11,321 nucleotides of DNA from assembly GCA_003477345.1 (NCBI GenBank), contig DMTG01000234.1, forward strand, positions 1 through 11,321, in the 5' to 3' direction. Of this stretch, positions 1 to 7,398 are shown piece after piece. The notes beneath the pieces were generated by a model. It was not told the DNA's origin, made no database searches, and saw only the letters and a list, made by a program, of their open reading frames with translations. Origin of the DNA: Succinivibrionaceae bacterium. Lineage in GTDB: Bacteria > Pseudomonadota > Gammaproteobacteria > Enterobacterales > Succinivibrionaceae. The first letter of the stretch is position 1. The number at the start of each line of letters is the position of its first letter. The position numbers and the translations under genes were made by a program.

Positions 1-150
1 GTTACTTCAGATAAAAAGGACAATGTCTCCGAAGACTACACTGCTCAGGAAAATCACGACAGCAGCACTTCAGGCGGTGTTAACAGCTATCCACCGCTTG
101 GCAGTGATGATTCCAGAATTCAGAGCAATACAGTAAGGAGAATTAGATAA
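1..150 (+). CDS. hflK: HflK C-terminal tail (partial, 5' end outside window)
   Basis: An open frame enters from the left edge and stops with TAA at 148-150, two bases before the hflC start. The 49 visible residues are a hydrophilic, Ser/Asp/Asn-rich tail ending in an arginine-rich stretch (TVRRIR). A low-complexity polar tail of this kind is usual at the C terminus of HflK, the SPFH-family membrane partner of HflC, which together control the FtsH protease. No catalytic or SPFH domain residues are visible in this fragment, so the identification rests on its position immediately before hflC in the same orientation and on the tail character. The AAGGAG ribosome binding site for hflC (135-140) lies inside the end of this gene, so the two are almost certainly translated from one mRNA. 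Confidence 0.85.
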   Translation, partial: VTSDKKDNVSEDYTAQENHDSSTSGGVNSYPPLGSDDSRIQSNTVRRIR

Positions 151-152
151 TT

Positions 153-1127
153 ATGCAGAAATCAAAATTAAATTTCTTTATTGCTATAGCGCTGGCAGTC
201 ATTTTCTTTGGCTACAATTCGCTTTACATAATATCTGAAGGCAATGTAGGCATTGTAACCCGTTTCGGAAAGGTTATCCGTGACAGCGGAGATGACAAGG
301 TTTTACAGGTATCCAAGCCTGGCCTGCACTTCAAAATACCTTTTGTTGATCAGGTAAAGGTACTGGACGCCAGAATCCAGACAATCAGCTCCAGTGCTGA
401 TCGTTTTGTTACCTCAGAGAAGAAAGACGTAATTATTGATTCTTACGTAAAATGGCAGATCAGCGATGCCGGCACCTACTATCTGACCACCGCCGGCGGT
501 AATAATATGCAGGCTGAGGAACTGCTCAGACGCAGAATCAACAACTCTTTGAGAAGTCAGATTGGCCGTCTTACCATTCACGAACTGGTATCAGGACAGC
601 AGGGCGAAGAGGATAACTCATTTGATTCAGTCAGCGGAGAGCCAATCAATGCAGCCAGTGTCTCCAAGCGTGATCAGGTTATGCAGAATGCTCTGAAGGA
701 CATCGGATCTTCTGCTAAAGCTCTGGGCGTCAGGATAGTAGACGTAAGAATGAAACAGATCAATCTGCCTGCAGAGGTTTCAAATTCCATTTATCAGCGC
801 ATGAGAGCAGAGCGTGATGCCGTGGCTAAGCTGCACCGCTCACAGGGCCGCAAGGAAGCAGAAGCAATCAAGGCTCATGCCGACCGCGAAGTAATCGTAA
901 AGATTGCCGAAGCTGAGCGTCAGTCCCGCATCCTAAAAGGTGAGGGCGATGCCGAGGCCACCAAGATTTATGCTGATGCCTACAATAGAAACCCTGAATT
1001 TTTCGAGTTTTTAAGAAGTATGGATGCCTACAGGGCATCAATGACAAAAGGCTCAGATACTCTGGTGCTGCAGCCTGAAAGCGAGTTCTTCAAATACTTC
1101 AATAACGCCAAGGGCGTACGCAACTAG
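153..1127 (+). CDS. hflC: HflC, FtsH protease modulator (SPFH/prohibitin family)
   Basis: HflC forms with HflK a large membrane-anchored complex that encloses and regulates the FtsH protease. The 324-residue protein is close to the E. coli length (334). A single hydrophobic segment at residues 7-27 is the membrane anchor, followed by the SPFH domain with EGNVGIVTRFGKV (29-41) and PGLHFKIPFVDQV (56-68). The Arg/Glu/Ala-rich stretch around residues 215-275 is the expected coiled coil, including AEAERQSRILKGEGDAEATK, and the conserved C-terminal NPEFFEFLRSMDAYRAS follows. The start ATG is two bases after the hflK stop, with AAGGAG 12 bases upstream inside hflK, so the genes are tightly coupled. 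A strong terminator follows at 1138, so purA is a separate unit. There is no yjeT-like gene between hflC and purA, unlike E. coli. Confidence 0.97.
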   Translation: MQKSKLNFFIAIALAVIFFGYNSLYIISEGNVGIVTRFGKVIRDSGDDKVLQVSKPGLHFKIPFVDQVKVLDARIQTISSSADRFVTSEKKDVIIDSYVKWQISDAGTYYLTTAGGNNMQAEELLRRRINNSLRSQIGRLTIHELVSGQQGEEDNSFDSVSGEPINAASVSKRDQVMQNALKDIGSSAKALGVRIVDVRMKQINLPAEVSNSIYQRMRAERDAVAKLHRSQGRKEAEAIKAHADREVIVKIAEAERQSRILKGEGDAEATKIYADAYNRNPEFFEFLRSMDAYRASMTKGSDTLVLQPESEFFKYFNNAKGVRN

Positions 1128-1137
1128 CAGCACGAGG

Positions 1138-1168
1138 TCCCATCAGTTAATTTGATGGGATTTTTTTT
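1138..1168 (+). terminator. Rho-independent terminator after hflC
   Basis: The 8-bp perfect stem TCCCATCA (1138-1145) / TGATGGGA (1153-1160) has a 7-base loop and is followed directly by eight T residues (1161-1168); a second T-run follows. It starts 10 bases after the hflC stop and should end the hflK-hflC transcript. Confidence 0.92.
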
Positions 1169-1314
1169 GCTTTTTTTTGTTCATTTAAAGGGCAATAATA
1201 CAGTTCAATGCCTTTTTTTTAAGCAAAGTGGTAAAGTTGCAACTTGCGCGGTGAAAAGTTTTTTTGCAATCATTTATACATGACAGCAGTTTATAAACAG
1301 TGAGGATAATATAA

Positions 1315-2616
1315 ATGCCTAATAGTGTGATAGTGCTGGGGACTCAGTGGGGCGACGAAGGAAAAGGTAAAGTTGCAGATCTGCTGACATCTCACGCAAA
1401 TATCGTTGTTCGCAGTCAGGGCGGTAATAACGCCGGGCATACCCTGGTTGTAGGTTCACAGAAGGTCGTGGTTCGTCTGGTACCTTCCGGAATTCTGCAT
1501 CCTGAGTGCCTTTGTCTTATAGGCAGCGGAGTGGTTGTCAATCCGCAGGCTCTGTTTGAAGAAATTGCAGAACTGAACAAGGCAGGAGTTCCTAACGTAG
1601 AAGGCCGTATCAAGATTTCTGCAGCAAGTGCGCTGCTGCTGCCAGTGCATCCTGCTATCGACAAGGGTGCAGAAAAGCTTAGAGGCAAGAATGCAATCGG
1701 CACCACCGGTCGCGGAATCGGCCCCTGCTATGAGGATAAGGTAGCAAGAAGAGGCCTGAGAGTCGGCGATCTCTTCGACATGGAAACCTTTAAGGATAAA
1801 CTGCATAATCTTCTTAATTACCGCAATTTCATGCTGAAGAACTACTATCACGAAGAAGAAGTAAGTTTCGACTCTGTAATGGCTATGATTGAGCCATTGA
1901 GAGAGCGCATTCTGAATATGGTTGCAGATGTGTCAAAGATCTTAGATGAAGGCAGAAAGTCTCACAAGAAGATCCTGTTTGAAGGCGCCCAGGGAACCTT
2001 CCTTGATATCGATTACGGCACCTATCCGTTTGTGACATCATCAAATACCGTAGCAGGCGGCTGTGTAACCGGATCTGGTGCAGGTCCGCTTTCAATTGAC
2101 TATGTTCTGGGTATTGCCAAGGTCTATACAACCCGCGTAGGCGGCGGTCCTTTCCCAACCGAGCTTAATGATGACGTAGGAGAGGGTATCCGCAAGAGAG
2201 GCGCAGAATTCGGTGCCGTTACCGGCAGACCTCGCAGAACCGGCTGGTATGACGCTGTAGCCATGCGCAGAGCGGTTACCATAAATTCCATTTCTGGACT
2301 GGCATTAATGAAGATGGACGTGCTCGATGGCATGGATGAAGTAAAGATCTGTGTAGGCTATAAGCACAGTGACGGCTCTGTAGCTGAGCTGCCTCCTTTA
2401 GCTGCCAGTGATTATGAAGGAGTAACTCCGGTATATGAGACAATGCCTGGCTGGAGTGAATCAACTTTTGGTGTTACCAAATGGGAAGATCTGCCTGAAA
2501 ATGCCCGCAGATATATCAGGCGCCTAGAAGAGCTTTCCAACACAAAGGTTGCGATTCTTTCTACAGGTCCTGAGCGTGATCAGACCATTTATCTTGAAGA
2601 TCCGTTTGCTGACTAG
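1315..2616 (+). CDS. purA: Adenylosuccinate synthetase
   Basis: PurA is the cytoplasmic enzyme that joins IMP and aspartate using GTP to make adenylosuccinate, the first committed step from IMP to AMP. The 433-residue length is normal for the bacterial family. Visible signatures are QWGDEGKGK (11-19; Asp14 is the expected catalytic base), NNAGHTL with the catalytic His42, GTTGRGIGP (129-137) in the IMP-binding region, [23 protein letters not shown] (222-244), [12 protein letters not shown] (272-283) and [10 protein letters not shown] (304-313). The start is supported by GAGG at 1302-1305, nine bases upstream. The gene stands alone between two terminators, so it is a monocistronic unit. A promoter must lie in 1169-1314; that spacer is full of A and T runs, and no pair of good -35/-10 hexamers could be settled (TATACA at 1275-1280 is the best -10 candidate). 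Confidence 0.98.
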   Translation: MPNSVIVLGTQWGDEGKGKVADLLTSHANIVVRSQGGNNAGHTLVVGSQKVVVRLVPSGILHPECLCLIGSGVVVNPQALFEEIAELNKAGVPNVEGRIKISAASALLLPVHPAIDKGAEKLRGKNAIGTTGRGIGPCYEDKVARRGLRVGDLFDMETFKDKLHNLLNYRNFMLKNYYHEEEVSFDSVMAMIEPLRERILNMVADVSKILDEGRKSHKKILFEGAQGTFLDIDYGTYPFVTSSNTVAGGCVTGSGAGPLSIDYVLGIAKVYTTRVGGGPFPTELNDDVGEGIRKRGAEFGAVTGRPRRTGWYDAVAMRRAVTINSISGLALMKMDVLDGMDEVKICVGYKHSDGSVAELPPLAASDYEGVTPVYETMPGWSESTFGVTKWEDLPENARRYIRRLEELSNTKVAILSTGPERDQTIYLEDPFAD

Positions 2617-2655
2617 CAGTTTCTGCAGTAAAGCTTCAGTATATGAATAAACACT

Positions 2656-2683
2656 AAGGGCCTCATTTGAGGCTCTTTTTTTT
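2656..2683 (+). terminator. Rho-independent terminator after purA
   Basis: The stem 2656-2664 (AAGGGCCTC) pairs with 2669-2677 (GAGGCTCTT) with one G-T wobble and an ATTT loop, and runs into an eight-T tract (2676-2683). It lies about 40 bases after the purA stop and faces the uxaC terminator from the other strand. Confidence 0.9.
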
Positions 2684-2705
2684 GCGCTTTCTGAAATTTC
2701 AGGTC

Positions 2706-2743
2706 AAAAAAAAATCAGGGCACTGCGGACAATACCCTGATTT
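2706..2743 (-). terminator. Rho-independent terminator after uxaC
   Basis: Read on the minus strand, AAATCAGGG (2743-2735), a 14-base loop and CCCTGATTT (2720-2712) form a 9-bp perfect stem that runs into a nine-T tract (complement of 2706-2714). It ends the dctPQM-uxaC transcript 26 bases after the uxaC stop. A second, smaller hairpin overlaps the stop codon itself (2755-2770: AATCAG, ATCA loop, CTGATT), also followed by a short T-run in the minus transcript. Confidence 0.88.
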
Positions 2744-2768
2744 ATGCGTATAAAAATCAGATCACTGA

Positions 2769-4178
2769 TTAGACATTGAAGCCAAAGTATTTATTGGTAT
2801 TGTTGAAGGAAATGTCTTCAACCAGCTGTCCTAAGAACTTCATATCATCAGGGTACATGCCTTTTTCGACGTAAGTGCCGACGAAGTTGCACATGATTCT
2901 TCTGAAGTACTCATGACGAGTATAGGACAGGAAGCTTCTTGAATCGGTAAGCATTCCGAGGAAGTTGCCGAATACTGACAGGTTGGCAAATGAGGTCATC
3001 TGATCCATCATTCCCTGGAAGCTGTCGTTGAACCACCAGGCAGAGCCCTGCTGAATTTTACCCTGAGCCTCTGGTCCCTGGAAAGCGCCTAAAGCTGTAG
3101 CAATAGGTCCGTTGTCGGCAGGATTTAAAGAATACCAGATCATCTTTGGCAGAGAATCTTCCTTCTCGAGCTCGTTCATGAACTGACCGATAGCTTCTGC
3201 GCAGGCGCGGTTGCCCATGTAGTCATAGCCGGTGTCTGCACCCAGACGGTTGAAGCCTTTGGAGTTAGGATCGCGGATTGCGCCGTAGTGCATCTGCATT
3301 CCCCAGCCGTATTTTGCATAGCCGTGAGCCATATGAATGAGAATCATGGTCTTGTAGGCTTCTACTTCAGCAGCGCTTAAGGCTTCGCCTTTCAGACCTT
3401 TCTGGAAGATTTTCTCAAGCTCTGAATCAGAGATCAGGTTGCAGTATACATAGTCAATACCATGATCAGCAGCGCGGCAGCCCATGTCATCGAAGAACTT
3501 CATGCGATCATCGATGGCAGCAAAGAAGTCTTTTACAGAGGAAACCTTGGCACCAGTTAGCTTTTCTATATGCTTAACATAGTCAGCAAAGTCTGGTTTT
3601 TCAATTTTCATTGCCTTGTCAGGACGCCAGGCAGGCAGAACTTTGCAAGGGCAGTTCTTATCTGAGGCTAGTTTTTTGTGCCATTCAAGAGAATCACCCG
3701 GATCATCGGTGGTGCATACGCACTTTACATTAGACATTCTGATGATGTCTTGGACGCGGAAATTGTCCTGAGCGAGCTTCTCGTTGCAGGCATTCCAAAT
3801 TTCATCACAGGTGTCTTCATTTAAGGTTTTAGTAATGCCGAAGTAGCGCTGCAGCTCAAGATGAGTCCAGTGATACAGAGGGTTGCCCAAAGCTCTTGGC
3901 AGTGATTTGGCAAACTGCTGGAATTTTTCATAGTCAGAGCTTTCATTGCCGGTGATCAGCTTCTCTGGTACACCGTTTGAACGAATCATACGCCACTTGT
4001 AGTGATCTCCTGACAGCCAGGCATCAGTTATATTGCGGAACTTGTAGTTTTCTGCAATCTGCTGAGGGTTGATGTGGCAGTGGTAGTCAATGATAGGCAT
4101 CTTGGCGGCATGCTCATGATACAGAACCTTGGCGGTTTCGTTGTCGAGCATGAAATCTTTATCCATAAATTTTTTCAT
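2769..4178 (-). CDS. uxaC: Glucuronate/galacturonate isomerase (uronate isomerase)
   Basis: UxaC converts D-glucuronate to D-fructuronate and D-galacturonate to D-tagaturonate in the cytoplasm, the first step of hexuronate breakdown. It belongs to the amidohydrolase superfamily. The 469-residue length is within one residue of E. coli UxaC. The metal-site HCH motif is at residues 33-35 (DYHCH), followed by GDHYKWR (57-63), CTTDDPGDSLEWH (155-167), GMQMHYGAIRD near 294 and the C-terminal DSRSFLSYTRHEYFRR. The ATG at 4178 is chosen because MKKFMDKDFMLD aligns with the E. coli N terminus; its ribosome binding site is weak (AAAG-like), and an in-frame ATG four codons later is possible. The gene is last in the TRAP transporter unit, 89 bases after dctM, across a hairpin terminator and an 18-base palindrome. 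Other hexuronate genes (uxaA, uxaB, uxuAB) are not in the window. Confidence 0.97.
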   Translation of the reverse strand: MKKFMDKDFMLDNETAKVLYHEHAAKMPIIDYHCHINPQQIAENYKFRNITDAWLSGDHYKWRMIRSNGVPEKLITGNESSDYEKFQQFAKSLPRALGNPLYHWTHLELQRYFGITKTLNEDTCDEIWNACNEKLAQDNFRVQDIIRMSNVKCVCTTDDPGDSLEWHKKLASDKNCPCKVLPAWRPDKAMKIEKPDFADYVKHIEKLTGAKVSSVKDFFAAIDDRMKFFDDMGCRAADHGIDYVYCNLISDSELEKIFQKGLKGEALSAAEVEAYKTMILIHMAHGYAKYGWGMQMHYGAIRDPNSKGFNRLGADTGYDYMGNRACAEAIGQFMNELEKEDSLPKMIWYSLNPADNGPIATALGAFQGPEAQGKIQQGSAWWFNDSFQGMMDQMTSFANLSVFGNFLGMLTDSRSFLSYTRHEYFRRIMCNFVGTYVEKGMYPDDMKFLGQLVEDISFNNTNKYFGFNV

Positions 4179-4187
4179 ATTTTATCT

Positions 4188-4205
4188 TTACTGTAATGAC
4201 AGTAA
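4188..4205. promoter_or_regulatory. Palindrome just upstream of uxaC (possible operator or mRNA hairpin)
   Basis: TTACTGT (4188-4194), AATG and ACAGTAA (4199-4205) form a perfect 7+7 inverted repeat. In the uxaC mRNA it ends 9 bases before the start codon, so it sits over or beside the weak ribosome binding region. It could be a repressor site or an RNA hairpin that limits uxaC translation. It resembles a LexA box in its CTGT...ACAG ends, but the spacing is 4 rather than 8 bases. Confidence 0.45.
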
Positions 4206-4224
4206 GCTCCGTGCATATAATTTG

Positions 4225-4254
4225 AAATAAAACAGCCCCGTTTTCACGGAGCTG
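4225..4254 (-). terminator. Intercistronic hairpin terminator between dctM and uxaC
   Basis: In the minus-strand transcript CAGCTCCGT (4254-4246), a GAAA tetraloop (4245-4242) and ACGGGGCTG (4241-4233) form a 9-bp stem with one G-U pair. TTTTATTT (4232-4225) follows directly. This has the form of an intrinsic terminator 13 bases after the dctM stop. It probably lowers uxaC expression relative to the transporter or fixes the 3' end of the dctPQM message. The first arm can also pair perfectly with CACGGAGCT downstream (4213-4205). Confidence 0.72.
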
Positions 4255-4267
4255 AATGATTGATTAT

Positions 4268-5611
4268 TTACATTAAACCTAGCAATGCCTTTGAAGTCAT
4301 ACCAAGTGCTTCTGGGTATCCGGCTTTTGCCGCCAGCCAGCTTGATAGGAATGGCAGATAGGTAATCGACATAAGAACGAAGAAGATCAGTACATAGTAA
4401 GGGATCAGTGGTTTGATTACCTTTTCTATGCTGGTCTTGCCGACTTTTACGCCCACGAACAGAATGTTGCCTACAGGAGGAGTGATTAAGCCGATGCAGA
4501 GGTTGAAGGTAATAATAATACCGAACTCAACAGAACTTAAACCACATGACTGAGCAATTGGCAGGAAAATCGGAGTGAAGATCAGAACTGCAGGAGTGGT
4601 ATCAAGGAAAGTACCTACGAATAGCAGGAAGCAGTTAATAATCAGCATGATTACGATTTTGCTGTCACTGATGCCGTTTAACAGTTCTCCTACTGCAGAT
4701 GGAATATTTACGAAGGAAATAACCCATGACATGATTGATGAAACACCAATCAGCAGAATAATGATACCAGTCATCTGCGCTGAGTTCTGATAAATGCTAA
4801 GTAGCTTCTTCAGTGATAGAGAACGATAGCAAAATGACAGGAACAGAGAATATACAACAGCTACTACAGCGCCTTCGGTGGCAGTAAAAGCTCCAACAAC
4901 GATACCTCCGATTACGATTACGATCAGAAGCAGTGAAGGAACAGCTTTCCAGATAATATCTAAAGCAATGCTCAGAGTGATTTTCTGAGAGTCTGCCTTA
5001 TAGCCTTTTTTGTGGGCGATGATTCCAGCAAGGATCATACATGCAACACCCCACAAAATTCCTGGTATATAGCCTGCGATGAATAATGCAGCTACTGAAG
5101 TTCCTCCTGACACCAGAGCATAGGTAATAAGCACATTGGATGGAGGGATCAGGAGTCCGGTAGGTGCAGTGGCAATGTTTACTGTTGCCATGTAGTCACG
5201 ATGATATCCTTCCTTGACAGCAATAGGTCCGATAATAGTACCCATAGCGGAAGCTGCAGCTACACCGGAGCCTGAGATTGCACCGAACATCATGTTAGCC
5301 ATGGCATTGGTGTGTGCGTAACAGCCAGGAAGTTTACCAACCAGCAGACGAGCGAAATTCATGAGCCTGAGCGCGATACCGCCCTGATTCATGATGTCTC
5401 CTGCCAGAATGAAGAAAGGAATTGCAATAAGTGTAAATACGCTGATGCCGGTAAAGGTTCTCTGAGCTCCTACCTGCAGCATCATGTCAAAGTCTAGAGC
5501 AACTCCGCCAGCAATCACAGATGAGATAGCGATCGCTACACAGATTGGGGTTCCCAGCACTAAAAGTCCAACAAGAACTAGTGCCAGAATAATGCTTACA
5601 GTTGCGGTCAT
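4268..5611 (-). CDS. dctM: TRAP transporter large permease subunit (DctM family)
   Basis: DctM is the channel-forming subunit of tripartite ATP-independent periplasmic (TRAP) transporters, which use an ion gradient to import organic acids delivered by a periplasmic binding protein. The 447-residue protein is hydrophobic throughout, with about 11-12 membrane segments. Family signatures visible are GAISGSGVAAASAMG (110-124), TGLLIPPSNV (151-160) and FNLCIGLITPPVG near the C terminus. The start has a good ribosome binding site, AGGAG, eight bases upstream. It follows dctQ by 58 bases with a hairpin between them, and uxaC follows downstream. The isomerase neighbour suggests hexuronate as the substrate; the sequence of this subunit alone does not fix it. 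Symbol used in the family sense, not for the C4-dicarboxylate system. Confidence 0.94.
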   Translation of the reverse strand: MTATVSIILALVLVGLLVLGTPICVAIAISSVIAGGVALDFDMMLQVGAQRTFTGISVFTLIAIPFFILAGDIMNQGGIALRLMNFARLLVGKLPGCYAHTNAMANMMFGAISGSGVAAASAMGTIIGPIAVKEGYHRDYMATVNIATAPTGLLIPPSNVLITYALVSGGTSVAALFIAGYIPGILWGVACMILAGIIAHKKGYKADSQKITLSIALDIIWKAVPSLLLIVIVIGGIVVGAFTATEGAVVAVVYSLFLSFCYRSLSLKKLLSIYQNSAQMTGIIILLIGVSSIMSWVISFVNIPSAVGELLNGISDSKIVIMLIINCFLLFVGTFLDTTPAVLIFTPIFLPIAQSCGLSSVEFGIIITFNLCIGLITPPVGNILFVGVKVGKTSIEKVIKPLIPYYVLIFFVLMSITYLPFLSSWLAAKAGYPEALGMTSKALLGLM

Positions 5612-5624
5612 TATTAATTCTCCT

Positions 5625-5650
5625 AAAAAGGGCAGCTATAAAGCTACCCT
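5625..5650 (-). promoter_or_regulatory. Hairpin between dctQ and dctM, next to the dctM ribosome binding site
   Basis: In the minus transcript AGGGTAGCT (5650-5642), a TTAT loop and AGCTGCCCT (5637-5629) form a 9-bp stem with one G-U pair, followed by TTTT and then the AGGAG of dctM. The T-run is too short for a confident terminator. It is more likely a stabilising or processing hairpin or a partial attenuator that sets subunit ratios. Confidence 0.55.
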
Positions 5651-5669
5651 CTAACGGTGATTCTTTCCT

Positions 5670-6179
5670 TTATTCCTCGATAACAACGCCGTATTTATCG
5701 ACGTCAGGAGAGGATAGAGCCTTAGAAAGATCTATAAAATTCAGTATGCCGTAGATGCAGATAATCACACCAGAGATTGGCAGTACTGCGTACATCAGGC
5801 CGACGCTTACACCAAGAGATGCTGTCTCCTGAGTAAAGTTTTCATCGGCCATGAGATAGCCACCGTAAATTAGGAGCGGTATTGCAACAACCATAACCAT
5901 CAGTTCAGAGAACATATCCAAGTACACACGCTTTTTGCCAGTGAATTTTGAGGCAAAGAAGGTCATGCACAGATGAGCGCGTTTGCCGAACACATACGCA
6001 GCTCCCAGAATTGATAGCCAGGTAAAGCTGTAAGTTACGATTTCCTCAGAGACAGTACTCGGTGAGTTAAAAAAGTAACGCGTTACAATCTGATAGGTGC
6101 CTACAATGGTCATCTCAATGAACAGAGTCACGCAGATGAACATCAGAGTCTTATCAAGTAACTGTCTTAAGCCTTGCAT
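5670..6179 (-). CDS. dctQ: TRAP transporter small permease subunit (DctQ family)
   Basis: DctQ is the small four-helix membrane subunit that pairs with DctM in TRAP transporters. The 169-residue protein shows four hydrophobic segments at about residues 12-33, 48-66, 88-110 and 124-147. The family-typical stretch YQIVTRYFFNSPSTVSEEI (29-47), with Arg34 after the first helix and the paired acidic residues opening the second, is clear. The start ATG at 6179 has GGAG seven bases upstream and lies 18 bases after the dctP stop, so the two are co-transcribed. DctQ and DctM are separate proteins here, unlike fused QM forms such as the sialic acid transporter of Haemophilus. Confidence 0.92.
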   Translation of the reverse strand: MQGLRQLLDKTLMFICVTLFIEMTIVGTYQIVTRYFFNSPSTVSEEIVTYSFTWLSILGAAYVFGKRAHLCMTFFASKFTGKKRVYLDMFSELMVMVVAIPLLIYGGYLMADENFTQETASLGVSVGLMYAVLPISGVIICIYGILNFIDLSKALSSPDVDKYGVVIEE

Positions 6180-6197
6180 TATATGCTCCGTATAAAA

Positions 6198-7196
6198 TTA
6201 CTGGTGAGAAGCGTTGAATGCTGAAGCTTCGTCGTAGATAGCCTTCATTTCTGGAGTGCTCTGCAGCAGTTCCTGGTGGAGAGGAAGAACCTTTTCACGG
6301 AACTCATTGGCATTAACATCGATGAAGGTTACGCCCATGCCCTTTGCCTTTTCTTTAGCATTGTCGATGGATTTGTGCCATGCTTCAAACTCAACTTTCT
6401 GAGCTTCCTTGGCAGCATCCTCGAATACCTTGAGGTCAGCAGGATCAAGCTTGCTCAGGAATTTCTCGGAACCTACAATTAAATCTGGGCACATCTGGTG
6501 ACCATCGTAGGAGAAGTACTTGCAGACTTCGCCGTGCTTCTGATCGGTCAGAGCCAGCTCATTGTTTTCTGCGCCGTCGATAACACCCTGCTGCAGAGCA
6601 GAATAAACTTCACCGAAAGACATAGGGGTTGCTGATGCACCGAATGCTTCCATCATCTTTACGTTGGTAGGACCAGCCTGAACGCGGAACTTCTTGCCCT
6701 GTAAGTCAGCTACTGACTTGATTGGTTCTTTAGAATAGAAGTTACGGGTACCTGCAGTGAAGGCGCCTAAAGGACGGAAACCGTTCTTCTTGGAATTAAC
6801 GCCTAATTCCTGAATAACTTTTGGATCGGTTACGAATTCTTCATAGGCCTTCTCTGAGGTGAACAGGAAAGGAACGGAGAATACTGCGTAGATTTTATCG
6901 AAAGACTCGATATTAGCGGTAGAAACTGACAGGAACTGTACAGAGCCTAATTTAATCTGCTCTAGAACCTTCTCGTTAGCACCCAGAGAGCCGTTAGGGA
7001 AAATCTGAACTTCGTACTTGTCACCAAGCTTGCTTTCTACATAGTTCTTGAAAGCTACAAAGCCGATGTGATCAGGATGGGTCTCGATCTGAGTGTGAGA
7101 AATACGAACAGTTGTCTTTGCTTCTGCTGAAGAAACAGAGAAACCAGTTGCTGCAGCAATCGCTAAAGCGATACCTAACATTTTATTTATACGCAT
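6198..7196 (-). CDS. dctP: TRAP transporter periplasmic solute-binding protein (DctP family), probable hexuronate binder
   Basis: This is the extracytoplasmic binding protein that captures the substrate for the DctQM permease. The start is placed at 7196, giving 332 residues, because AAGGAA sits just upstream of that ATG and the protein then begins with a typical signal peptide (MRINKMLGIALAIAAATGF...SSAEA, cleavage probably after residue 26). The upstream in-frame ATG at 7211 has no ribosome binding site. Mature features include RISHTQIETHPDH (31-43), SLGANEKVLEQIKLG (70-84), KKFRVQAG with Arg171 as the expected carboxylate-binding arginine, and FGEVYSALQQGVIDGAENN (194-212). These are normal for DctP proteins that bind monocarboxylic sugar acids. 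It is the first gene of the unit dctP-dctQ-dctM-uxaC. Glucuronate or galacturonate is inferred from uxaC linkage; gluconate-type acids or diketogulonate remain possible. Confidence 0.93.
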   Translation of the reverse strand: MRINKMLGIALAIAAATGFSVSSAEAKTTVRISHTQIETHPDHIGFVAFKNYVESKLGDKYEVQIFPNGSLGANEKVLEQIKLGSVQFLSVSTANIESFDKIYAVFSVPFLFTSEKAYEEFVTDPKVIQELGVNSKKNGFRPLGAFTAGTRNFYSKEPIKSVADLQGKKFRVQAGPTNVKMMEAFGASATPMSFGEVYSALQQGVIDGAENNELALTDQKHGEVCKYFSYDGHQMCPDLIVGSEKFLSKLDPADLKVFEDAAKEAQKVEFEAWHKSIDNAKEKAKGMGVTFIDVNANEFREKVLPLHQELLQSTPEMKAIYDEASAFNASHQ

Positions 7197-7267
7197 ATAA
7201 TTTCCTTGCATGAATTGCTAACAAAGTAGTTTTTGATAAACCTTCATTTTGCCGATTGAATCGACAA

Positions 7268-7284
7268 GACTCTTATAAAGAGTC
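7268..7284. promoter_or_regulatory. Perfect 17-bp palindrome in the dctP leader, possible operator
   Basis: GACTCTT (7268-7274), ATA and AAGAGTC (7278-7284) are a perfect inverted repeat. Its first eleven bases, GACTCTTATAA, occur again exactly in inverted orientation at 7400-7410, where they overlap the putative dctP -10 element. The repetition suggests a protein-binding site; the regulator is unknown. Confidence 0.45.
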
Positions 7285-7318
7285 AATTTCTGTGAATTTA
7301 TCATATAAAAGAAAAGCC

Positions 7319-7330
7319 TAAAACGTTTGC
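7319..7330. promoter_or_regulatory. CG-centred operator-like box 1 (LacI-family style)
   Basis: TAAAACGTTTGC has the AAACGTTT core typical of operators bound by LacI/GalR-family regulators. Together with the following T-run it gives ACGTTTGCTTTTT (7323-7335), an exact 13-base inverted copy of the sequence at 7551-7563. Confidence 0.35.
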
Positions 7331-7398
7331 TTTTTATCTTGTATTGTTAAACAGGATAAAAAGTTTACCCATTTAGTATTCCTTTTATCGATTACTGC

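Noticed and set aside
4188..4205. LexA (SOS) box before uxaC
   Set aside because: The CTGT and ACAG ends are there, but they are separated by 4 bases rather than the 8 of the LexA consensus.
4216..4221. Perfect TATAAT on the plus strand between uxaC and dctM
   Set aside because: No -35 at a proper distance (GTAATG at 17 bases), and it would only give antisense RNA into dctM. Probably chance in AT-rich spacer.
7197..7211. dctP start at 7211
   Set aside because: No ribosome binding site precedes it, while AAGGAA fits the ATG at 7196 and gives a clean signal peptide.
7291..7307. CRP site TGTGAATTTATCATAT in the dctP leader
   Set aside because: The left half TGTGA is good, but the right half is displaced by one base and lacks ACA. 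It also lies downstream of the predicted start.
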